Source: Nigrospora sphaerica (taxonomy: Eukaryota > Ascomycota > Sordariomycetes > Amphisphaeriales > Apiosporaceae). From it: DNA of 64,000 nucleotides. The DNA is taken from assembly GCA_018287875.1 (NCBI GenBank), contig JAGVVL010000018.1:310001-374000 (forward strand), written 5' to 3'. This document shows, one piece after another, positions 45,890 to 57,766 of this stretch (position 1 is the first letter of the stretch; each line of letters opens with the position of its first letter). The translations under genes were made by a program, and so were the position numbers. The notes under the pieces are model-generated. The model was given only the letters and a program-made list of their open reading frames with translations. It had not been told where the DNA came from and did not search any database.

Positions 45890-48800
45890 AGCGTTGGAAG
45901 GAACGACTACAGCGAACTGTCGGCGATAAGAACGTCGCAATCAGCCTACTGGACCTGATAAGTGAAGTCCCAGCCGCTGGTCTCGGATTGCTCGAGTTAG
46001 CAAAGGAGAGCGTCGAAAGATAACAAGGAATTGAGGAGGTTGTTAATTTTAAGACAGCAACTAAGCGCGTCATCAGGAGCATAAGGACGAGACTTAAGGA
46101 CGACGAAAGTATTTACCCTAGGACGGTCAACTTGGTACAGATAAGCACTAAACAACTAGAAGCCAATATAGAGGGCTTACCTACAGTACTCGACCGAGCC
46201 CCTAATTAAAAGGACGCGCGGCTTATCGAGAGGATTGCGAGCATGTTAGTCGGGACAAAGCCCTTAAGAAGGATCCCAGTGAAAGTCGGACCAACCGGAA
46301 ATAAGAGCATCTTTTAGGCCCTAGTCGACACAGGGGCGGCGCTCAACATTATCTCGTCGCGCTATTGCGAACAGAACTCGCTGTACATGGTCGACGGAAC
46401 AATGCCAATCAAAGGATAGTCGGAGACCGACAAGCCCACTAGCACCGTTAGCATGTTAGAGGATTACGTGTGGCTCGCCGACTGTAAAGTGAAGGACAAC
46501 TTTGTAGTGGTGCGCGCAGAGACAACAGGCCACGATATGATCCTTGGCTTGCCCTTCCTATCAAAGACACGTGCTACGCTTATTTACAACGTTCCTATGG
46601 ATACGAAGCCCTCAGCGGAATTCTTAATTGGCAACACGAAGATCAGAGTCCCTATCACACTAGACAAGAAGCAGACTAGTGGAAAGTCTCGATCAATAGC
46701 CACAGCGACGGAAAAAGCCGGGCTACTGCGTTTATCAGCCGACGCAGTAGTATCTAAAGGCTACACCACCCTAACAAGGATTCTAAGAAGATCGTATTAA
46801 CAGCATTCTCCTTAAACGTTATTAAAGCGGCAGATAGCACTGATCAAGAGTCTCCACTATACAATGAGCATAAGGACAATGTCCTCCTAGGATTCTCGGA
46901 CGATACCCTACTGGACTTTCTACGGTCGCTTCGAGATAAGGTCATGGGGGACGATAGGGCTGCGAGCCGTAGATCAGGACTGCCCTTATCTCTCCAGCGA
47001 GGATAGGAGGTCCGATAACACGCTATCTCGAGTTAAGTCAACACCATGTATAAAACAGTGGCGTAAAAGGTCCAACCCGTCGACGACTACCCTTTAGATG
47101 GTAGCATTCCAGGAGGCTCCACGTCTTAGAAAGGTACAGTGCTAGTAGGAATCGAGATGCCTACAAGAACAAAGGACGGGCCAATAAAGAATATGCAACC
47201 ACGCTTCACAACTATACTATTGGGACAAAGGTTAACCGACGACAGATAAGCGGAAATCCTTAATTAGCTTAAGACCTTAGAGCTCACACCTTAAGAAACG
47301 GCCGTCTTAAAGCAGATCTTATAGAATCGGGAAACCTATCTAGCATGGGACCCAATGGAGATAGGCCAAATCCGATACAAGATCTCACCCTTATACGATA
47401 TTCGGACAGTACCGCATATAGTATAGTAAGCAAAGAACGTCCCAATCCTTGGAGCGCTATTACTAAAAGCAATTGAGGCCCTAAAGAAACGACTCGAGAG
47501 AGGTTGGCTTAAGGAATGCCACGGACTATACCGCAATAGCTGGTTCGTCGTTACGAAAAAGGACGGGAGCGTACGCCTTATTAATTCAGCTACATACCTT
47601 AATAGTGTCACGATTAGAGACGCGCTCCTACTTAGAGGTAGCGACGAGTTCGCTGAGCCCTTCACAAACTGTCAGATACTCACCGGACTCGACTTATTCT
47701 CGGGATACGACCACTGCGTACTCGCAGAGACCTCGAGAGACATAATAGCGTTCTCTACACCGCTTAGAGTCCTACGATAGACGACATTGCCGCAAGGATT
47801 CACTAATTCACTAGGTCACTTCATTCGAGTGATATCCAGGATCTTATTTAACATTCCCAAGGAAAAGGCCGATTTCTTCTTCGACGACGTCCCAGTTAAA
47901 GGACCCACGGAGCGTTATGCTAATTAAGAGCGCTTCCCTGGCATCCGACGCTTTATACTGGAATATCTAGAGAACCTGGATACCGTGCTATTCAATATGG
48001 AGCTCGCCGGAGTTTCTATTAACGGCGCTAAGTCCTAATAGTGCCAGCGCCAGATCGAAATTGTTAGCTACATATACGGTTCCGATGGCCGCAAGCCACT
48101 TAAGAGGAAGGTTATAAAGATCCGCGAGTGGAACGCCTACAGAGACGTCAGTAAAGTAAGGAGCTTCCTTAGTATAGCAGGATACTTTAAAGCATAGATC
48201 AACTACTATGCTATGAAATCGCAACCTTTAATAGAGCTACTATAAAAAGGAGCGCCCTTTACCTGGGGTCCTAATTAAGATTAAGCACTTAATACCCTGA
48301 AGAACGAGATCGTAGACGCAGTTGCGCTTCGAAAACCAGAGTACAGTACCTATCAGTTCTACCTTAAGACCAATGTATCTGGTATAGGCTAGGGAGCTAA
48401 ACTTAGCTAACTGATTAACGATAAGCACCGGCTAATTCGCTTCGAGTCCGGATATTAGAACGACACCGAGAAGAAGTACAACTCCGGCAAGCAGGAGTAT
48501 CTCGCCATCGTCAGAGCCTTACGGCGCCTACGACTGTACCTCTTTAGCGCCGAGTTCAGACTGGAAACGGACGCTAGGACGCTGCGAGACCAGCTTAATG
48601 ACTGTTCAATAAACCTACTGCTATTAGCACCACTGACAAGGTGGCTGGCATATATTAAGCTGTTCGCTTTCGAAGTACACCACTTACCAAGCAAGAAGAA
48701 CGTCATCGCGGACGTATTGTCACGCAAAGGCAGAGGACTATCCGACGATATCGACGACGCGAACAAAGGGGACATTGACGACTTCATTGACGCCAAGATC

Positions 48801-50390
48801 AACATAACCGAGCTTGATTAACAGAACCCACAGACGAAGCTAGCCGAGTATTGCCACTACCTAGAGACATTACAGCTGCCAGACTAATTACGAGACCCTA
48901 CCACTCCCCACCTAAGGAGAGTAGTTACTACGTTTAAGACGGAAGCCACCCGCTTCTTTGTCCACGAAGGAGTGATATTTCGTAAGGCCACAGCCAAGTC
49001 ACCACTATGTAGAGCTGTGGAAAGCCTTAATCAGAAGAAGAATATCTTCGCCTAGGCATACGAGGATCTCGGATATAAAGGTCGAGACGCGACCTATAAG
49101 AGGATTGCTAACTTATACTAGTAGGCTAATATATACACCGATGTTAAGCAGTGGCAGTCAGAGTGCCTCCAGTATACGAAAGCCTCTAATTAACGACTAA
49201 TAAATGCGCAACTCTAGACGGAACCTACAGATATCCTTTAAACCTGGGTACTCGATATACAGTATATACCAGCTTGCTAAGGATTCACCGCAACTATCGA
49301 AGCGCGCTACGAAACATTAGGCTACCTTGAAGCCATGGCATTAAAGAAGATTAACTCGGTAACCATCGTGTGGTTTATTAAGTCACGCATCATCTACCAG
49401 TATAGCTGCTTCCAGCGCCTCAAAGTAAACAACAGCCTAGAAAACAAAGGAGAGGTCATCAAGGCTGGCAAGAAGTTAGGCTTCACAGTCACACCAGGAC
49501 CCGCCTACAGTTCGAAGACTCAAGGCTTAATCGAGAACGGGCATAAGAGCATTACTAAGTCGCTAATGAAGATGACCGACGGGTCTAGCAAGAACTAGGT
49601 GGCGTTACTACCCCTAGTTGTGTGGGCCGATAAAACCGTGGTCCGGTACTTTGGCATGTCCTTATACCGACTCCTATACGGAAGGGAACCCTTGATGCCC
49701 TTCGAATTGAGCATTCCGATGTGGCGGATTATGAACTGGAACGAAGATATAAGCTAAGAAGAGCTAATCACTAGAAGGGTGCGAATGCTAGAGAACCGAC
49801 CTGCGGACATCGAAGCAACTTGCCGAGCGATCGCGTCTTAGAGAAAACGACGTGCGCAAGACGTTGATCAACGTAACAAGGCTAAGTTACGAAGTTCACT
49901 GCTGACGACTGAGCATCTGGTCCTTGCTTACGATTACGTCCGCCATATCGACATGTCTAACGACCGGAAGCTCCAGTACCGATAGATGGGACCATACAGG
50001 ATCGTCGAAGTGTTGCCTCATAACCGTTTCAAGCTCCAAGACGTTATAGGAGTCCCCATCCGAGGAGTCTTTCACGGCGACAGGCTGAAGGCCTTTAGGA
50101 AGGACCCCGACGGAACCTGGGAACCACTTGATACCGACAAGGATAGATGGAGTCAAGAGGACCTTTAAGCACCTATACCTGGTCCTGATTAAGATAAACC
50201 ACCCCCGAAAAGAAGGGGCAGACCACCGAAGAAACCTCTGTAAGAAATCAGCATCGATGAAGCCACGAGTTCAGGACTACCGCCGACCTAGTTAAGAATC
50301 CAAGTTGAGATCCTTTCGGGTACATAGGAAGGCTACGTTAAGTATCCCAAGTACTTTTAGGCCTCCTAACGACCTTGTTTAAAAGGGACA
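45890..50390 (+). pseudogene. pol: pol of the 12.3-kb element: protease, RT, RNase H, integrase
   Basis: The protease motif LVDTGAALNIISS is at about 46321-46360. RT extends from about 47440 to 48240 with SWFVVTKKDGSVRLI, the PQGFTNS block and FFDDV as the catalytic box. RNase H lies at about 48360-48730, ending ADVLSRKG. The integrase core follows, with its catalytic Glu in SKTQGLIENGH near 49530 and a C-terminal MGPYRIVEVLPHNRFKLQ block at about 49986. After integrase the same frame continues (through stops) to KRRGRPPKKP, an AT-hook-like motif, near 50206-50236. Stops are TAA/TAG, many at apparent Gln positions. Domain order identifies Ty3/gypsy. Confidence 0.85.
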
Positions 50391-50749
50391 GTCGTAATAC
50401 TTTCGTTACACAGTTCCTCAGTTTCACTGATTTCCCGTTTTCCTTTTTACTGTTTTAGGGGACGTGTTATACCCTTACAACGATATTCAGTTTAGATCCT
50501 GCGCTTTAAAGCGCCAATTAGAATATTCCACTTATTACTTGATAACTGCTATCCAGCATAGCAGCATATCTTAACTTGAAAAGCGACGATAAAGAAGACG
50601 ATTAGATATAAATTATGGCCTCGGTATAAAGCTGGCCTATAAAGACTAAAGAAAGACCAGACTCCGAACGCGCATGCCTTAATCAAGGGTACACATAGGC
50701 GCAGCGTACACCTTTCCCCCTACCTCAGTTCCACGAAGCCTGGATAGCA

Positions 50750-51640
50750 AAGGAATCCCTGCTTATCTTTTCTAGTTCCTTTCCCTTAATGACCAAGCCG
50801 CCCTTAGTATCAGCAAACGACAGACCGAGCTTTGTCTTTCCCCTCTTCTAAAGATCTCCAAGCATCTTCCTATGGATACACCAGCTGCACGAGATATTGC
50901 ATCCAACTATTAAGCAGTTACCGCAACTCGTATAATACTAAGGGAGAGAAACATAACCGAAGAATAGCGCCATGCCACGCGTGTCCTCTGTATTAGCATC
51001 CCGCAGCAGGGACTCGCAATGTTCGCAAGGTATAGGGTTTGCTTTCCTATACACCTAGACCAGGATAGCAGCTGCTGTCTCTCCTCGGGATAGTAACTTG
51101 CCGATAACCCAGCCGAAGGGACCACCACGGTTTGCCTCCACAAAGATAGGTGGAAGCTGTTGATCAGGGCGGTACCACCCTAAGATGTTCTGGATAGCCT
51201 GATTATCCTTCCCCTCGAACAACGCTCTATCGAACACCCACTGTAAATAGGTGTGCTTATTAGAGGGCATAGTGGTGATAGTTAGATGGCCTAGGATCTA
51301 ATCAAGACATTCCACCGGTTAGAACAGGGCTAAGCATACTGGTTAAAAGGAAGCGACTTACCGCTAAATGAGTATACGAAATCGACTTCGAATTCTTATC
51401 GCGCCTACCCTTGCTAAACTCCGAGTGCTCTAAGAAGAACTTGCGCACCTATAATAAGTTGTCGAGATGCAGTTTAACTATTTCGTCGCCTTCCTTAACA
51501 GCCGGCATCAAATGGATTGCTTCGTTAGCGCGCACAGTGTATACAGCCCCGTTGCGAAACCCCTACTGCTGCGACTACAATAAGAGAGGCAGCCGGTACC
51601 GCTCCAAATGCTGGGAAGATATAGCGACAACTTAAGGAAG
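50750..51640 (-). pseudogene. Antisense coding-like region with a cysteine cluster, inside the retrotransposon
   Basis: On the minus strand a frame from 51270 reads MPSNKHTYLQWVFDRAL and on through one TAG into RKANPIPCEHC and, after a further TAG, SCGNCLIVGCNISCSWC. This gives the spacing CxxC - about 26 residues - CxxC-x5-C-x3-C-x2-C, a likely metal-binding cluster that resembles the fungal DUF3716 type. Further coding-like sequence precedes it (about 51640-51280). It runs opposite to gag-pol between integrase and the orphan frame. It may be a captured host gene or an accessory antisense ORF; the family call is tentative. Confidence 0.5.
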
Positions 51641-52079
51641 ATGTTGATCAAGATAATGAAGACATAAGTATGTGTGTTGTTCTAGGGGACGAAGAGAGAC
51701 CAGAGGCGTAATAATATAAAGAACAAAAGAAAAACAAGGACGGATATAGCCTAGTCAAGTCGAGACTCCGCAATCATTCCCAACGTTAAATGATAATAAG
51801 TGACTAACAATATCGGATGGCCATTCAATACCGCAATCAATAACTCACCGAAAGCAGTCACGCGCCCTCCTTACAAGTCACAAAGCGACCTGGAGTCTCC
51901 TAGCTAAAAGCCTCCAAGGATAAGTATTTAATATCGCTCCTCTGCTCCTGTAAGCACTCCTCTTCCCTTTAACAACATTCTCTGCACCTCTGGTCACCAG
52001 AGAACATCACACACTACTCGTACCCCCGAACTGCACACTATTAAGGAACCCTATTCTACCTTAATCACCTTCCTGTCTT

Positions 52080-54902
52080 AATTAAGACTTTCCACTATAG
52101 AAGACGTCCATTTCGGCTAGATAGAAGACTTCAACGTCTTCCAAGGGAAGAAGGCAGCGCTGGTGGCACTATAAGAGAGTATTGCGAAGGATTATAACGC
52201 TGACCTCTGGAGCGTCGAGACCAACGACAACCTCCTAATCAGCCATCTATTCGAACGCAGTGAGGACGGTATTCCCTTAATCACAAAGCTTCCGGACACG
52301 GCAGTCGCGACCAAGGCCGAGAAAGTGACCCGCGACCAAGTGGAACCAACTGCATACTCAGCAGCGATCTAGGAAGCAGTATGTCGGTTCGTACTAAAAA
52401 GACCAGTCAGTTACTTAGACACTGAGAAGATCTTAGCACTGTTATAGAATGCGAACAAAAGAACGGTCTTCCTTAGCACGATCAACATAAACCACATTAT
52501 ATAGAAAGAGTATATCTCACCTATAGCCAGGTCCAACTAGGAGAAAGGACTATGCGACAACTTTGCTATTATGATCAACGCGAAGCACCTAGATAGCAAC
52601 AGAGAGAACCACCTGCTGTGCGTTTACGATAAGAATCGGCTCCACGTTTTCTCCCCTTTTAAAATAACAGACAACTAGTACCTCGACTATAGGTACCACG
52701 CTGGCCGAGTGGTCTGGGAGCGCATCCTAAACAGGAGACGTGAAGGCAATTAGGGGAAAGCAGTCCATATCTACAAGGGCATCCACGCGAGTGTATGCTA
52801 GGCAGACAACCACTTCATAATCCTGCTAGCCTAGCACCTCTCTTAAGGTACATTGATCAAGGAAGTCGTCAGGGAAGTCGTTAATTAACGCAACTTCACT
52901 GCTGCCATACGACGAATATACTAGGTTATACAGAAGAACTGCAACTTCCGTTTCGGTATCGATAACTATGGAACCGATAAAGATAACCTCCTACCCTTAG
53001 AAGAGTCGCCTAAGTACTTATCTGTAGAGACCAAGCCCGGATTAAGGATTAGCTCACTCCACTGGGACGAACTAGAGAACTTAGGGAGAGTAATTGGACG
53101 TAAGAGATCCTCGGTACCCATGCTAAAGTGGGAAAGCACCACGAGGGACGACACACCAGTACGCAGCTGGGACTCACTACAGTTAACCCCGATTAAGACT
53201 ATACGCGAGTTATTGACAAGACCCTTGCCTATCACGAACCAGAAGAACTGGAAGACAGGAACTTAAGACGCTGTCCTTCGTACCATCTTCAGGTACGCCG
53301 AAGGCAAGACCATGCTAGGAGCGGACTTTGACGCCCTCACATCGATGATTAACACGACGCTCAGGTGGTGTTTAACGGAAGACACACCGTCGGCGCTTAA
53401 CAACAAGCCCAACGCCCTAAACGATCTAAACAACAATATACAAGCACGATTGCGAACGACCTACGCGGACGGCTATATCTGCATCTGCAGAGCAGCGCAT
53501 GACGATGAGGACTATAGTCCTTAGCCGCTGGTGATCTTTGCACTAGGACTACAGCGTGCTATGGTGTACATGTTTGGCGACAAAGATAACTAGGTCGTTG
53601 CCGAAAACATAGGAGAGTTATTTCGACAGGCTTTAAGCAGAGCCAACCTTACCGACAGGTTCCCGAACCTCAAGATTAGCTGGACGCCCTGCTATTGTAA
53701 CCGACAGCAACATTGGCGCCACGCCTACATAGCTCTGTCAGTTATCTGGATAGTGTACAACATCAATAAGGACAGCAACTTCGTGCATATCTCCAGTAAG
53801 CTACGCGGGGTGGAGAACCAATTGGACTATGTCATAGTCAACGAACTGGCAGCGTCAGTTAGGTTAAATGTGGATATATAGCGGACCTGGGCTGCAGTGA
53901 ACACTGATCCGGATACACCGTCCACACAGACGTTAACAAGATAATCATCACGACCAGCATCGAGACCAGCCTCCCAAGAATCAACGCCTGCCGCTAGAGC
54001 ACGGCCTAATCAAAGACAAGCACCATCCACACCGCCTAACAGACAGAGGGGATCGTCCACAAGCCAGGCGTCAGGTCAGCTATCTGGTGGTCGCATAGCG
54101 CCGCCCTCAGCTAGAGAATTAACACGCAGAGGTATCTCGAATATAATATTGACGACTCCCACGCCTACGTATACGGCTGCTACCCCTAGGTCAAGCTCTT
54201 CATAGAGACCTGGCGACACTGGCAACGAGCCAACAGCAGGCCCATCTAACAGCGGATTAACGAGAACGACTTCCAGAGGCCAGATCCCGGCCACAATCCT
54301 TAAGGAAGCCGCTGTTTAAGAGCGACCCACGCTAGGAGGTCCAGCAGACAGAGGCCGACAACAGACCCGTCGATCCACCAGGTCGGAGAGACATGCCGCT
54401 AGTAACCCAGAGCCCGCACAAGCAGCGCATACCGAGGAGCCTGCGCAGGACAACCCCACGGATCCGGACGTCGACTTAATAAAGAGCGAGTACCCTCAGG
54501 TCGGTATATTAACTAAGAGCAAGCACTATAAGCAGCCTCGCATACCGACATACACGTACGACCTAAGCAGCATAGGGCAAGACCTTATCTCTAACATTGA
54601 CGGTTCCTACCTAGGAATAATAAGAGGACAACGGGCGCAAACCCTTGATTAAGGAGGTCGCTTAAGCTACGCAAGGGTTGGGGATACCAGAGAGGACGCT
54701 CTGACCCGTCCCATTCCCACGGCGCCTGCGGACTGGCGCGGATGGAACGATATGCGACTTCGTATGACCGCCTTGTAGGACGCTTAGCGACAGAACTTGC
54801 CGGTCTATAGAGGCCGATAAGAGCGCGCTGCCCGTCGCGCAGGAATGGTCGCAGGGAACGAGCCTGAGGAGATTAAGGAGGACATCTACAGGGTATCAGA
54901 CT
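52080..54902 (+). pseudogene. Long orphan sense ORF downstream of integrase
   Basis: One frame (phase of 52100) can be followed for about 2.8 kb, roughly 940 codons, interrupted only by TAA/TAG codons. The longest open piece is 53312-53524. The first ~610 codons look globular: mixed hydrophobic and charged residues, with LRTTYADGYICICRAAHDDED and SWTPCYCNRQQHWRHAYIALS among its clearer stretches. From about 53940 it becomes Ser/Thr/Pro/Arg/Gln-rich. It lies in sense orientation between integrase and the 3' LTR, where envelope-like or accessory genes occur in other elements, but no transmembrane or envelope features are seen and I recognise no domain. Confidence 0.55.
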
Positions 54903-55017
54903 AATCAAGGCCTTGCATAGACTAGCCCCTTCATTAGAGTCTGGTCGCTCTCACACACACTATATTTTAGTTGTGATGCTTTTTCATTTTGACATTCGGT
55001 ACGATCGCTTCCCAACT

Positions 55018-55026
55018 GGGGGACGG
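55018..55026 (+). other. Polypurine tract of the 12.3-kb element
   Basis: GGGGGACGG lies one base before the 3' LTR, the expected site for plus-strand DNA priming. It includes one pyrimidine. Confidence 0.55.
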
Positions 55027-55027
55027 T

Positions 55028-55350
55028 TGAGACGGGGCTAGGGTACGTAAGCACCCAATGCCAGGGGTCTGATCAAGGACTTGCACCTATAAGTAGCCGT
55101 CCAGCTTCCACCGTAGAGATAAGACAACAACAAGACATGTTCACTTCTTTTTATCTTTTGAGACCATCACTCGTAACCGTTTTGTCCTAGTTATTGTCCC
55201 AGTTGGACCTCACTTTTACTTGGGTGATAGACATACCCTTGATCAAGGACTTGCACGCCCTAAATCGAGGGCATGTCTATCACATTATCAGGGATCGACC
55301 TCACGACCGCGTCTTTCCACCAGGCACTACACCTAGTGTTTGTCTGTTCT
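55028..55350 (+). repeat. 3' LTR of the 12.3-kb element
   Basis: Near-identical to 43043-43365 and followed by the target duplication AGTAA at 55351-55355. Confidence 0.9.
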
Positions 55351-55355
55351 AGTAA

Positions 55356-55893
55356 TAGCCTACTTTTAAGGTAATATTATTAATAGCTTTTAGAACGCCT
55401 TTATTTAATTTTAAGCCTTAATATAAATAATAAGTGTTATAGTATATTAGGTTTTAAAATATATTAAAGTATAAGAAAATATAAAAGCTGATTACTTTGT
55501 AAAGTTAAATATTAAAATAATATTATTAAGCCTTAAATAGCCTTTAATAATCCTATATATAAAATTAATAATAAAGGAAGCTTTTAAAACTCTCTTTTAA
55601 TATTTATATACTTTTAAAGGACTTAAATATAAACGTTAATTAAATTTTAAGGAAACAGCTATTAAACGTTACTTAAAGTAACTTATAATATTTTAAAGTA
55701 CCTTATATTAGTTCTTTATTATTAAGTTTAAATATAGTAACTTTAAATAATATTATAAAAAGTTTAAATATATAAAAGTTAAAGTCTTATATTTATATAA
55801 TTAAAAGAAAACTTTTAAATATGTAATATATTATCAAAAAACAATATAGTTTTAATACTTATAAGCTCAGTTTAACTTCGATAAAATTTTAGT
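55356..55893. other. Extremely AT-rich RIP-like sequence
   Basis: About 540 bp of TTAA/TATA words with no readable frame, lying between the LTR element and the pogo-like transposon. It resembles 42101-42677 and may be the other half of the sequence into which the LTR element inserted. Confidence 0.5.
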
Positions 55894-57760
55894 TATAACG
55901 TAGATGACAAGCGAGTGGCGCAGACAAGCGAGTGGCGCACCTTTCGGTATCTCCACGAGAAATCAATTAATTATGCAACCACAACGCCGTAAATCAATTC
56001 AAACTAATCGGAATATGACTCTCAGGAGGTTTCTACATCTATTTCATAAGTACGTGCATTATGACCGGTGTTTCCGCAGATGCCACAACGCTGTTCGCAC
56101 GGTTGCGCCCTCCTTACGCGACTACTACTCGCATGTGTTGCCTCCCTTAACTGCGTATCCACGTCCTTTTGATCTAAAAGATCTAATCCCTCGCTAATCT
56201 CGAGTGTTCCTCCTTACCGTAGACGTGTTTTCTTCGCTTTCCGACGTTTTGCGAGGCTAGAATTCGCCTCTCGAAGTGTCTTAACCTCCGCCTGTAAAAG
56301 GGCGTTCTCGTGTATTATCGCCATTGCACCCTTCGTAAACTGGTCGACTGCCGATAAAATCGGTGTCGGAGAGCTTCCTGGTGACGGCGGATTCGGCTTT
56401 GAATAAAATCGGTTTGCGAAGTTGCCTCGGTCGGGTTGTGCGGCGTTTAGGAGGCCAAAGGGATAGTCGCAGCCAAGAGGCTTCCAGTCGGCGAAGGCGT
56501 TGATAACTTCACGTCGAGCTTCAAGATGACCTTATCCGGGTTAAGAGGGACTAAACCAGCCCCGCGGAATCCGGATTTGACGTTTTCGGGTATAAAAATC
56601 TTAATAAACGCGGCGTGGAAGGCGATGAGGAACTCGGCCTTCGTAATATGGTTCACGTGTGCCTTTATAAACCCTTCGATTTCGCGACTGTACGCCCGCT
56701 TCAATGGTCCAAAACATCCAACGTTAAGAGGCTGGAGTAGATGTGACGAATAAGGAGGCATTGAGACCGTGATAATGCTTTTCTCCTTACAGAAAGCCTG
56801 GAAATCGGCCGAAACGTGGCTCTCGTGCCCGTCGATGATCAATATTCGATGTGTGCCCTTTGTACACGCGGTAGTGTGTTTATCGAAATGCCGAATCCAG
56901 TCTAGCCCTGTCTCATTGTCGGTCCATCCATTAGAGGTTGGTTTAATCACCCAGTCGCGTGGTAAGGTGCTATCGGTGTACTAGTTCGCGAGATAGTTCT
57001 TGCCCTTCACCGCTACGAATGGCGGGACGCACCAGCCGTCCGCATACACGCCCTGGATTACGGTAGCCTATTCTCGATTACCAGGCTGGACTTTCTTTCG
57101 TTTGCCGCTGCGGTCGGCGCCTATAACAACCATAGAGGACGTGATCTGGCCTATTATAAAGCCAGTCTTGTCGAAATTGTACAGATCCTTATTAAGGATA
57201 CCGTACGTCGCCCTTATATTGCGGAAAAGCTCGAACCAAGCCGCGATCTTTTTAGGGTCCTCGTAAAGGGCCCTCTAGTAGTTGTATGCATAAGAAAGAC
57301 GCGTCTTAAGTTGGGGTTGTCGCTTCACGAAGTTCGAGGCCCAGTGTATCCCAACGCGTGACGCGTCGCGCTCCGCGAGAATAACATTGGCCATCTCTTC
57401 CACATCAGGTATCTGGGGCGCGAATCCCCGCGAATCCAGGTCCATTATATATGTGACAATCACATTCTCTTCTAGCTCCGTTAATCGAGTGCTGTTAGGG
57501 CGCGTGTCTTGCCGGGCGCGTGTTCCGTTTATTCTTCGATGTAGTGAGGTTTCGGAGACGTTATATGTCCTAGCCGCGGCTCTGCGGGTAAGATTGGGGT
57601 CGTTTTAGAGAGATTGGATAGCAAGAACCATCTGGCTTTCTTTCGACGCGGTCTCCATGTTTATTTGTGGTTATGTAGTGTCTTAAAGTTGAATTGGCGC
57701 CATTTGGCGGTAAGTGCGCCACTCGCTTGTCTGCGCCACTCGCTTGTCATCTACGTTATA
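55894..57760 (-). mobile_element. Pogo/Fot1-like DNA transposon with 47-bp terminal inverted repeats
   Basis: Perfect 47-bp inverted repeats lie at 55894-55940 and 57714-57760. Each contains two adjacent identical 17-mers (GACAAGCGAGTGGCGCA at 55906-55922 and 55923-55939, mirrored at the right end). The outermost bases are TATA, consistent with TA target duplication as in Tc1/mariner-pogo elements. Total size is about 1.87 kb. The minus strand encodes a DDE_1-type transposase broken by stops. Confidence 0.9.
56170..57658 (-). pseudogene. Pogo/Fot1-type transposase, inactivated
   Basis: The minus strand starts METASKESQMVLAIQSL at 57658 and then meets a stop. An HTH/CENP-B-type DNA-binding region with RRAAARTYNVSETSLHRRI follows. 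The catalytic DDE_1 domain is readable at 56447-56950, including LIIDGHESHVS and a PPYSSHLLQPLNVGCFGPLK block. The last segment (about 56230-56330, LLQAEVKTLREAN, coiled-coil-like) is in another frame, so there is a frameshift near 56400. At least three TAA/TAG codons lie upstream. Full-length relatives have about 500 residues, which fits the span. The enzyme would cut and paste the element; this copy cannot make it. Confidence 0.85.
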
Positions 57761-57766
57761 TGTAAT

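Larger units (their letters stand above)
43043..55350 (+). mobile_element. Complete 12.3-kb Ty3/gypsy-type LTR retrotransposon with extra ORFs
   Basis: Two near-identical 323-bp LTRs (43043-43365 and 55028-55350) bound 11.7 kb of internal sequence. A perfect 5-bp target duplication AGTAA flanks the whole unit (43038-43042 and 55351-55355). In order it holds a tRNA-complementary primer site, gag, protease, RT, RNase H, integrase, an antisense coding-like region, a long sense orphan reading frame and a purine-rich tract (GGGGGACGG, 55018-55026). All frames carry TAA/TAG codons, often where Gln would be expected, so it is RIP-hit and now inactive. The near-identity of the LTRs points to a fairly recent insertion. 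Confidence 0.88.

Noticed and set aside
50465..50480. TGTTATACCC after a GGGGACG tract, resembling the start of another gypsy LTR
   Set aside because: No second copy or closing end was found within the window; it may be a fossil LTR edge, so it is kept only as a note.
43366..54902. Frequent in-frame TAA/TAG read as a changed genetic code or readthrough
   Set aside because: Host genes in the window end normally at TAA/TAG and have no internal ones; the pattern is limited to repeats and fits CpA-to-TpA RIP.
42678..55350. Three near-identical ~323-bp repeats as a possible array
   Set aside because: Target duplications show one is a solo LTR and the other two are the LTRs of a single element; the spacing is not array-like.
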